Assembly: GCA_963995525.1 (NCBI GenBank)
Contig: OZ023213.1
Span: 14,561,533-14,625,532, forward strand
Source of the DNA: Escarpia spicata
Taxonomy: Eukaryota; Annelida; Polychaeta; Sabellida; Siboglinidae
DNA length: 64,000 nt
Direction: 5' to 3'
Part shown: positions 1 to 8,745 of the stretch, in pieces
How positions within the stretch are numbered: the stretch's first letter is position 1
Layout of the letters: the number at the start of each line of letters is the position of its first letter
Translations under genes and position numbers: made by a program
The notes under the pieces: generated by a model
Told to the model about the DNA's origin: nothing
The model's input: the letters and a program-made list of their open reading frames with translations, nothing else
Database searches by the model: none

Positions 1-1660
1 GGTCTGCAAGAAGGAACAAGATACATTACATGAACAACCTAGCGGCAGAGGTAGAACGAGCTTCCGAACACCAAGAACAAGACACAATCTTCAGGATCAC
101 CTAGCAGATTTGCGGATGGCCATACAGTAACAGCACACTTATAAGAGACAAGAAAGGACATATGTTGACTTCACACAAAAAAGAACCAAAAGAAATGACC
201 AGAACATTTTAAACGAGTGCCAAACAGACACGATCCACCAGATCAGCCACACATCCAAGAAGCCGCCGAAGAACTAGACATCGACGTTTAGCCACCCACG
301 AAGGAAGAAATTGCTGTTGCTATCAACGAAATCAAGAATCAAAAGGCACCATGTCGTGACCAGATATATTAATAATTATTAAAAGCAGACGCAGAACCAG
401 TAGTCAGCCATATACTACCATTATTTGTGACGGCATGGAAGGAGAATAATATTCCGAAGGACTGGAGCAAAGGTTCACTCGTTAAAATCCCCAAGAAAGG
501 TGACCTGACATACTGTAACAACTTGCGAGGCACTGTCTGTCAGTCCCCACCACGGTCTTCTGTAAGATTATTATCAAGCCAATGTCAGCGGCAATATAAA
601 CTATGCTAAGAAAGGAGCAAGATGGATTCCAAAAAGGGACAGGATGTAACTACCACATTTTCTCTCTCAGAAATATAATCGAGCAGTGCACAGAATGGCA
701 GAGATAACTGTGTATACTCTTTGTAGACTTAAAAAAAAAAACTTTTGATAGCATTCACATAGATAAGGTATGAAGGATATTTCGTTCATATGGAAATCCA
801 TTACATAGTGTGGACATGATCAATCTGTTCTACGACTAATATAGGTGCACCATAGGTCAGTTTTACATTGCATTCAAGGTAAAAGTATGGGTCATGTAGG
901 ATGTGTCATCTCACTAGTGCTATACAACCTGGTCACTGCCTGGATTTAAAAAAAAACAGAAACAACAACAAAAGGGAGACGATGGACAATGTTCACATTT
1001 TTTTTCGATAACGTCTAATTCGATTATAGTGTAGCACTCCTGTCCCGTATGAGACATGACATGCAGGAAAAGACAAACACACTCAAGGACACCAGCACAT
1101 AATTAGGACTAAAGATAAACAACAAAAAATCAAAGGTGATGGAAATAAATCAGAGAAATCCGGTACAGATCTACCTCGATCATGAATGAGTGAAAACCAC
1201 AGACACCTTCACCTATCTGGGAAGCATAGTATGCAGAGATGCAGGGGCCGATGTTGAGATCAAGAATCGCATGAACAAGACTATACAGGTTTTCTTAAAA
1301 CAGAAACCTGTATGGAGATCAACAATATATTCTAGAAGAAAAGGCTGAGACTATACCGAAGCTGTGTACTCACAACTTTTATGTATGGATCACAATGCTG
1401 GGGTATGACAGAACTTGACCTCAAACACCTTTCTGCCTTCCAACAAAATGCCTTCGTAATATAATGAAAATATTCTGGACACAACAAATCTCCAACAAGA
1501 AACTGCTCAGAATTATTAGTCTAAACAATATGAAAAATAAACTCATCACAAGAAGATGGAGATTGATCAGCCATATCGTAAGAAGGAAAGACGACAGCAT
1601 CTCTAAAGGAGCACTCATATCGACACCTGAAGGAAAAAGAAAACGTGGACGACCAAATAA
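1..1660 (+). mobile_element. LINE-A, decayed non-LTR retrotransposon, left array flank
   Basis: Decayed reverse-transcriptase ORF of the endonuclease/reverse-transcriptase LINE type common in marine invertebrates and flatworms; the clade cannot be fixed by eye. Around 300-550 the broken frame reads TKEEIAVAINEIKNQKAP and later WSKGSLVKIPKKGDL and CNNLRGT, the family's early RT blocks. The region of the catalytic FADD box, near 1015-1050, reads FDYSVALLS and has lost the aspartate pair. At 1195-1660 the post-RT domain is clear: TDTFTYLGSIVCRDAG, NRMNK, KPVWRSTIYSR, then RRWRLISHIVRRKDD and PEGKRKRGRPNK. There are many frameshifts and stops, so it is not functional. It continues off the left edge. 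It lies tail-to-tail with the LINE-A fragment of U1. Confidence 0.85.
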
Positions 1661-1785
1661 ATATGTATGTATGAGAATCACGAAAAGAGGAACGTCGGAG
1701 TAATTAAGTGTACATTCCTCATTTGCCTTTGGCGAACATAAAAAACGCATTGAAAAATATGCATTATGTCTTCCTACTTGTTTAT

Positions 1786-2545
1786 TTTGGTCGTCCACGT
1801 TTTCTTTTTTCCTTCAGGTGTCGATATGAATGCTCCTTTGGAGATGCTGTCGTCTTTTGTTCACAGGATATGGCCGATCAATCTCCATTTTCTTGTGATG
1901 AATTTATTTTACATATTGTTTTGTCTAATAATTCTGAGCAGTTGCTTGTTGGAGATTTGTCGTGTTCAGAATATTGTCATTACATTTCGAAGGCATTTTG
2001 TTGAAAGGTATTAAGGTGTTTGGTGTCAAGTTCTGTCATACGCCAGCATAGTGATCCATAGAGACAAATTGTGATTACACAGCTTCGGCAAAGTTAGCCT
2101 TTTCTTTTAGAATATATTGTTGATCTCCAAACAGGTTTCTGTTTGAAGAAAACCTGTCTGGTCTTGTTCATGCGATTCTTTATGTCAACATCGGGCTCTG
2201 CTTCTTTGCATACTATGCTTCCCAGATAGGTGAAGGTGTCTGTGTTTTGCACTTATTCATGATCGAGGTAGATCTATACCGGATTTCTCTGATTTATTCC
2301 ATCACCTTTGATTTATTTTGTTTATCTTTAGTTCAAATTTTTGGTGGTGTATTTGCGTGTGTTTGTTTTTCCTGATTGTCATGTCGCATATGAGACAGAA
2401 CTGCTACATTATAATCGAATTCGACGTCATCGAGAAATGAGAACATTGTCCATCGTCTCCCTTCTGTTGGTCTTCTTGTTGTGTTTTCATAATCAAAGGA
2501 ATAATATTACTAAGATATTCCACTAAAACCGGATGCTCTATAGCA
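1786..2545 (-). mobile_element. LINE-A fragment, U1
   Basis: Reverse complement of the post-RT part of the LINE at 1-1660, beginning with the complement of the KRGRP segment near 1790 and running back to the segment before the FADD region near 2520. It carries stops and indels, so it is a relic. The open frames on the plus strand here are antisense to it. Confidence 0.85.
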
Positions 2546-2724
2546 GCATTCAGAGAGCATAGCGTAATAAGCTTTTATTTGATTGACCAGTCAACTGGTT
2601 CATCAGCAGATGCCCACTGCGTATGGCACGCGGTGGACATAGGTCGTGAAGAGGAAGTCATGTGCACAAGAACATATCAGTTAATTAATAAAATATGTTG
2701 GCACAAGACATCACAAACAATACG

Positions 2725-3600
2725 CGGAATGGCACAATTTGATGTATCATTTTGATGGTGACCTTGTTCATCCTACACTCCATAGTTAGGCCACCACTTT
2801 ACAATTCCATGCCAATCATATTGACGGGGATACATTACGCAAGGGTGTACAACATGGTCCAGTGTAGGTAGACAAAGTAGATAATTATGCAAACATTGTA
2901 ACTGTACAACGTTTGCGGAATGTCGCAGTTTTGAACACTCATCACTTGGTGATGACCTTGCTTGACCTTCACTCCACACTTACTGCACCACTTGATAGGT
3001 CCCCGTATTTTAGGGGAGACAATACTTTTTCAAAATGTATATCACATGGTCATGAGTAAATGTGTAACGAAGATAGGCTATAGGCCACCATTTTTACAGT
3101 ATAACTTTTACGGGACGGTGCAATTTTGAATATTTATCATTTGACGGTGACACAAACTCCATCAACTGATACCTCCAAGTGATATATTATTTAGATGGGA
3201 AGAAATTGTTGTTTCACTCTATATGTAACATGTCCATAGACTTGCAGTCGATACAGGATAATTGTAACTAAATAAAGTTCGCGGTATTCCAAAAGTTCAG
3301 ATATTCATAATTTTGTGGAGACCTGGTTTGACATTAGCTCCACACTTATTATACAGTGAAACAGCTTGATATCGTATCGTGTTTTGACAGGGCACCAATA
3401 CGCTTTCCAAAAATATATGGCATAGCTATTTTATTATTAGAGTAATTGTAATTATAATACATTTGCGAAAGCGGACAATTTCGAAAAATAATCATTTGAC
3501 GGTGACCTTGTTTGCCCTTGGAATCACGCTAGTTCTACGACAGGCCTCGTTGTGATGGCTATATCTAGGGTATACCCTTTGAGTTTTTGCATGGGGAGGG
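2725..3600. repeat. Nested degenerate tandem repeat, U1
   Basis: Five diverged copies of a block about 170-196 bp long. Each centres on a sequence like TTTGACGGTGACCTTGTTTG, preceded by an AATTTTGAATATT-like string and a 'GTTTGCGGA' string and followed by CTCCACACTTA. The GGTGACC-like cores lie near 2757, 2950, 3146, 3316 and 3501. Minus-strand reading frames here are by-products of the repeat. Confidence 0.6.
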
Positions 3601-4579
3601 GGACATTAAAGTCTTTCCTTTAAGTAGTGCCAAGCGCTCGTCTATTGAGGAGATATCAACGAATATCATGAATTTATATTGGTCAGAGCTAATTTCTATA
3701 TTCATCCGACAAATATGCATACTATGATTTGTTCACTAACGTAAAGAGTTCATACAAAAACGCTCAAGGATGCCAGAGTCGCACCGGTCGGATTATTGAT
3801 CTGCAAGATTAGAAGGTCGCAAAAATGCAACAAAACACCGTGCGGTCCTTAATGCTCGGTCCACCTTCATCTCAAGTCGGTATCAAGATAATATCTAGAA
3901 ATACAAATATGTTGCTGGATATACCCACCGATTGGTTTTGGCGTTTTGAGATATTGCTATTTAAAACAGTGTTTATTTATTTACTTTTATTATAACACTA
4001 ACTTTAGTTGGCCACCAAATAGCACTAGCGCATGAATAAAAACAAAGTCAACATTGACAAAAAAACAGGCTATTGTGATATGTTCGCCGCACATCAAGAA
4101 CAAACTGTCAATGCTTCACATAGCACTTGCCACTTGATAGTGAATATTTACACTGCGGCCAGGAACATTGGTATTTTCTTTGATGATTCAGCAAATGTGT
4201 CAAGTGGTATATCTTGATATACACAATATTGGAAGAAGTCGAAAACGTCTAGATAAGAACACCAAGCAGAAGAATGTGCATACCTACGTAACCTCTCGTT
4301 ATAACAGTGAAACTTTTTAATATACACATTTATTTCTTTTATTTCTTATTACTTTCTTTGAACTTGTCATTTTAAATAGTATGCAATACTGTTATTTTGC
4401 ATATTGTTTACTATTTATTATTGTTATAAACATTAGTGTTTTTAATAACCATGATATATATATAGGACGTAGATTGTTATGCCACTCTAATTTGTAAAAA
4501 TGACGTATTTTTGGCGCAGAAAAATTAAGTTACATTATTACTAGTATTAAACTGTACGGCGCGGTGTAAAAAAACTATT

Positions 4580-4815
4580 TAACATAAATGTCATGCGCCA
4601 CAGATATCCAACGCAGCTGACTTATTGCCGCCGTCATGCTGTGGTGGTCACACCGATGAATGCAGAGGTCGACACACGCTGGTACTCGCTGAATCATCTC
4701 AACGATATGAACCAGCTTTTTGGTATTGCAGACCAGGGCCACTTTTCAGAAGTCGAGCTGCGACGTGATCAGTTCTTTTATGCTCAGATGCGGCAGAGAT
4801 GTGAGTCGCGCTACA
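4580..4815 (-). mobile_element. LINE-B relic (CR1/L2-like RT C-terminal part), U1
   Basis: On the minus strand a broken frame runs through the conserved segment after the RT catalytic region of CR1/L2/Jockey-like LINEs: an ELITSQLDF-like block (family TSRLDYCN), then VEMIQRVPARVDL (family LQRVQNAAARL), then DHHSMTAAIRQLRWIPV (family DHITPVLKELHWLPV). The family sequences are from general knowledge, not a search. One internal stop replaces the family Cys after the LDF/LDY block. The plus-strand open frame over this interval is antisense. Confidence 0.6.
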
Positions 4816-5606
4816 CCACATGATTGACTTGCTCGACAGAATGCGTGTGCATAGAACATGAACGTTTCCTCATGTTCGCTTTATATCTGAGGCACCGTAC
4901 TCTCTTGAATTAATTGACGACGCTTCGTATGAAAATAATACATTTTCTCTGTTTGGAATTCGGTCTTGTATGTACACGTGCTTTTCACTATTTTTGTCTA
5001 TTACGCGACCCACTCGTCGATTAGCAGAGTACGTGTAATAACAATAAAATAAATAAGGCGCTCACTAACGATGAACTGCTCAAACCTTTATTATAGTATA
5101 CGTGCTACATACGGAGTGCATATGTTCAACCCGATAACAATGAACTTATTGTTATACAGAGGAGACTTTCTACGTCTTACACCCATCAACTGTGACGATC
5201 AATTTGTTGTTTGTAGGCATGTTTCTTTGCTGTGTTCTTTTGCACTTTAAAAAAAAAAAATCATATGTGTCAGACGGTATGTTATCAAAACCAAGGCGTA
5301 CACTTAAAATCTCGCATGGGTCTCTTATGTTTGGTAGATAAACTGTCGCTAAATATCATTGATATAGCGTATTTCGCAATTATATAAAGTATTCCAATGT
5401 GGTGATGCTGTCACCAACTACGTGTGTCTCCAATCTGTATACGGGATGAAGGCAGAGAGGTACATAGAACGAATAAACACTACAACTGACTTTAGCGGAA
5501 ATAGAAGAGGTGGCGAATATATGGTTTCAGCGTTTGTAGAATGGAAAATAATTGTAAAACACGCAAGACAAATCCGAAGTATGTATTTGAACATTCGGAT
5601 ACACAC

Positions 5607-5768
5607 CTACAAAATACACACTCACACACACAAACACTGACATACACAAAAACACACACACAAACACATAGACAAACACACACACATATAAACACCCACA
5701 CAAACACATACACACAAACACACACACACAAACACACATACACATACCAATACACACACATACGCACA
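5607..5768. repeat. (AC)n microsatellite, imperfect, U1
   Basis: Imperfect CA-rich tract with AAAC and ATAC interruptions, just beyond the predicted polyadenylation site of gene copy 1. Its position is the same in every unit, and its length and purity differ. Confidence 0.9.
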
Positions 5769-5890
5769 TATGCTCAGAAGGCAAATATAATTACGATATT
5801 ATTCTGCCAAAATAATTGTTCATAATGTTTTTTCATGCAATAGCTTAACTAATTTGTTAGATTTTGAAATAGAGACTCCGACACAACATA

Positions 5891-5915
5891 TTTATTGTAA
5901 AGAAGTAGCTTTATT
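5891..5915 (-). terminator. Polyadenylation signals, gene copy 1
   Basis: Two AATAAA hexamers on the minus strand (5910-5915 and 5891-5896), about 630 bp past the stop. They are the first AATAAA downstream of the coding region. The implied 3' UTR is long, and no transcript data support it. Confidence 0.45.
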
Positions 5916-6545
5916 TTAGCGAAATGTTCTCATACTAATGCTGGATACAGCGAACGTGTAGGACGTATATTCATATAACATTCTGTCCTTACATGCTCGC
6001 TTTTTCCATAATCTTGCGAAGAGAGACAGAGAGACCAGTGACAGCCACTACAAACGAGAAAATAACACAGTTATTTAGTGACGATATAACTCTGGTATAA
6101 CAATAACAATTACAACACTAATCATAATTATTATTATTATTATAAAAACATCAGAGTAATAATAACAATTAATTGCAAAGATTTTACAAAAATTTACATC
6201 AACTTGGTAGATACGCATATGTGAACAGCAGCAATTGTGTAAATAACCGATCGGTATGTCACACTTTGCATTCAGGATTTCTCTTTCTGGAAAGCAACTA
6301 CAAGAGCTACATCAGGAAAAAGAAAATAAAGCCAAAGAAATTACATTGTCAACTATTATCGATCCCCTCATTCAATACAGGATACAATGTGACGATATAA
6401 GATACACTGTGTGAACACTGAACATCGGTTACGATAACAGGCGCAGATGAATGACGGCGACGGCGAATAAGAATTCACAAAAGTTCTATGAAACATAATG
6501 TATATTTCAAAGGGTAAATGAGTAAGTCACCTTCTATTTTTCTGC

Positions 6546-8160
6546 TTATCGCTCGCCACAACAGCCGTTGCACCTTCTGACACAACGATGGCGTTTGCTG
6601 TCGAAGTGACGCCTGTATCCGCTGCATCGCCTGTAGCGAAGGGGACGTCCCCACTTGCAGTAGACGTAGCGATTGCATCCGTTGCAGACTGTCGCCTGCC
6701 ATCCGCTGTATTTCTCACAGTAAGTCTCTCTGCAGCCTACAAAAAACTTTATTTATACCTTTTATGATAAGAGTATTCATTGGGAACATAATTAAAACAA
6801 AACATGATATAACGTTCATTAAATCAGACTGCCATGGTTGTCACTAAGAACGTCTTGCACCATTCGCATATCTACAAAAATATGCGGCACGCGTTGACTT
6901 CACGCTGTACATAAAAAGATCAATGTGTACTTTGTAAAACGAAGGTGACCGCTATTGTTACAAGGAAAGGAACAAAACGTATACGAACCGCATCGTCCCA
7001 ATCTCGGGTAGTAAGACTGGTTCAATTCACATGAGTGGTAGTAGGTGGTGCCTCTGTTACATTTGTAATAGTAGCGACCGTAGAAGTAGGACGATGAGTA
7101 GTAGTTGGCGTTTCGGCTGTATCGACAGCGATCATTGCAGAGTCCTTCAAAACATAAACCACAATGACGTGATTTAAGAGTGTAGTCCACAACTATATAC
7201 TCCAGACGGCATGGGGTCAATGAAGTCTTTGGCTTATCTAGCGTCCAACAATTTCCCACCTACGGATATCCCGCGAACAGATGGCTGTCAATATAATTTG
7301 TGAACATATTCATACCGCTAGCATTAACACAATTATGAGATAATTGTTTCCAGTCATTTACTGTCCTCAGAATGAATGAGTACTTTCTGATATCCAAAAT
7401 ACACTGATTCTTCACTAATGTTGCGTTGTGCCCTCTGGTTATAATGTATTCTATCAGTTTGAAGAAAATATTTCCATCAATATCCTCATAACCCTTGAAT
7501 ATCTTAAAATCTTCTATTTCGTCTCCTCTTAGTCCCCTAGTCTCTATTCTTGTCAACCCACTTTCTAATAGGCGTAACCAATATCAAGTTAATTTTTATA
7601 ATTAATTACACCAATATTCAGCAATGTGATCGCTACTCTTACCACAGCTTCCAGAGACAGTGACGCATCGGTCCACGGGGCAACGGCCGTACACAACTCT
7701 CCTGCCGACACATCTGTAGTAGTAGGGCAGAGGCTTCACCAGTGACGGGTAGAAGTAGTTAGAGCGACGATTCCTGCAGCAATCGTAGTCGTAACCGTTC
7801 CAACATCCGTCGTAACGGTAGTGCGCTGAAAGGAAAAGCAAGTAAACCTTCGAATTGTTCAATCTTGTCCAACATTCCATGAGATTATAATACACACATA
7901 CCAATTCGCATGCACGTATTTAAGCATGCACGCATGCACGCACGCACGCGCGCGCGCGCACACACACATGCACACACAATCAAACACGACTAGGCCAAAT
8001 TATCCTAAAACACGAGAACATGCGCTCGTGTACGAGAAAGAGGACAAAATCACAAACACAAACACCCGGCAACACTGTCAATTTTACTTGATAATAATAC
8101 CGTACCTTCAGCCGCATATACAGCAACAAGAGCCAGCAATGCAATGAACAACTTCGCCAT
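6546..8160 (-). CDS. Secreted Cys/Tyr/Arg-rich protein with three CBM14-like modules, copy 1
   Basis: Spliced coding exons are 8106-8160, 7643-7825, 6989-7144 and 6546-6736, giving 194 residues. All junctions are GT-AG and all coding introns are phase 1. The start has a strong context (A at -3, G at +4) and opens the signal peptide MAKLFIALLALVAVYA. Module 1 (about residues 20-80), module 2 (81-131) and module 3 (133-194) each fill one exon. Each contains an aromatic-Y-C, 9-10 residues, C, then a later C, as in the second half of peritrophin-A/CBM14 chitin-binding domains: YYYRCVGRRVVYGRC, YYYKCNRGTTYYHSC and a Y-C...K/R-R-C version. The mature protein has about 28 Tyr and about 30 Arg. Chitin or matrix binding is inference; the N-terminal halves of the modules are atypical. 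Copy 1 differs from copies 3-5 at N93, H116, R167 and S178, the last replacing a cysteine. The last exon must be read in the frame giving CRETYCEKYSGW, not the longer-looking overlapping frame. Confidence 0.8.
7260..7580 (-). mobile_element. LINE-C (CR1-like) C-terminal fragment in intron 3, copy 1
   Basis: Lies within intron 3 (7145-7642) in the same orientation as the gene. An open frame of 98 codons reads ESGLTRIETRGLRGDEIEDF, then TRGHNATL, LDIRKYSF, RTVNDWKQL, and ends VNASGMNMF...NYIDSHL. This is the standard C-terminus of CR1-like LINE ORF2 (family RRLRGDLIE...LDVRK..F..RVVN.WN.LP..VV.A...N.FKN.LD). U1 alone keeps the frame open through YIDSHL. Confidence 0.8.
7913..7980. repeat. (GC/AC)n alternating purine-pyrimidine tract in intron 2, copy 1
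   Basis: GCATGCACGCACGC-type sequence leading into CGCGCGCGCG and ACACACAC, inside intron 2 (7826-8105). Strictly alternating purine-pyrimidine of this kind is the classic Z-DNA-prone composition. Confidence 0.85.
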
Positions 8161-8648
8161 GATGTCAGGTTTTCACCTACAATTATATCCAGTGTTTTAC
8201 ATCTTAGGCCGTATCACTGAATTATGTCTGCAGATATTTCAACGGATCTCTGCATTGAATTGTGTAATATAGCGTGAATGAAACTTGCATTCATTGCACA
8301 TGACGCTTTGTTATTACCTATATTAATGCCCGTATGTTGTGTGGATGTCTTGTTAGATGACAAACATGAGAGTAATACTTACCAAGTGTTAGACGACACA
8401 CAACATATTTAAATAAACTCATTAACGAGACTATATTTTAAATCATTCATCCCATAATACGTATAAACAAAGTGAATGCCTTATACGTCCCTGATTTAAC
8501 CATTCTTTATAGAAAACGACTTGTTATTACATCGCCCAGTCTAAACTCTTGTTTAAGTTAGTATACTTGTGGTGATCGTCTAACAAATAAGGAACACATA
8601 CCTATTTCAATATATATTTGTAAAGGTAAAAATGATTATCTTACTTAC

Positions 8649-8745
8649 CGTTTAGATGACGATGCGACCAACCGATCTTCGACTGAAGCAAGTTGTGCTA
8701 AAGTGTGGAAATGTTGCTGTGTTTATACACCTGTGTCTGAGTCAC
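8649..8745 (-). promoter_or_regulatory. TATA promoter and non-coding first exon, copy 1
   Basis: Minus-strand TATAAA at 8722-8727, with a CACCTG E-box touching it (8728-8733) and a TGAGTCA/TGACTCA AP-1-type site at 8738-8744. A start about 30 bp below the TATA box would be near 8696. The leader exon ends at 8649 before GTAAGTAAG. Intron 1 (8177-8648) is spliced to TGTAG|GTGAAAACC, 16 nt before the ATG. The same arrangement recurs in copies 2, 3, 5 and 6. Confidence 0.7.

Noticed and set aside
1708..2014. Plus-strand frames with RPRFLFSFRCRYECSFGD, repeated in every unit (up to 156 codons in U4)
   Set aside because: Antisense to the LINE-A post-RT domain; length changes follow random indels.
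2773..2979. Minus-strand frame MWSEGQARSSPSDECSKLRH in every unit
   Set aside because: Lies entirely in the nested degenerate tandem repeat; no signal peptide, splice context or recognised homology.
4593..4823. Plus-strand frame MRHRYPTQLTYCRRHAVVV, repeated in most units
   Set aside because: Antisense to the LINE-B relic and broken in U3 and U7.
5422..5825. Frames through the CA repeats (Thr-His or Cys-Val runs) and the adjoining frame MCLQSVYGMKAE
   Set aside because: Low-complexity translation of (AC)n. The adjoining frame has no recognised homology and is shared only because the units are recent duplicates.
6173..6400. Plus-strand frame MQRFYKNLHQLGRYAY
   Set aside because: Lies in the predicted 3' UTR on the opposite strand; no recognisable features.
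6475..6702. Minus-strand frame MAGDSLQRMQSLRLLQ
   Set aside because: Third-frame shadow of the same exon; it has no signal, no family likeness, and runs into the 3' UTR.
6527..6718. Minus-strand frame MRNTADGRRQSATDA in each last exon
   Set aside because: Wrong frame of the final coding exon. Phase-1 splicing gives the cysteine-rich frame CRETYCEKYSGW with a TAA stop, which matches the style of the other modules.
7926..8147. Plus-strand frame MHACTHARARAHTH
   Set aside because: Translation of the intron-2 (GC/AC)n tract and the antisense of the signal-peptide exon.
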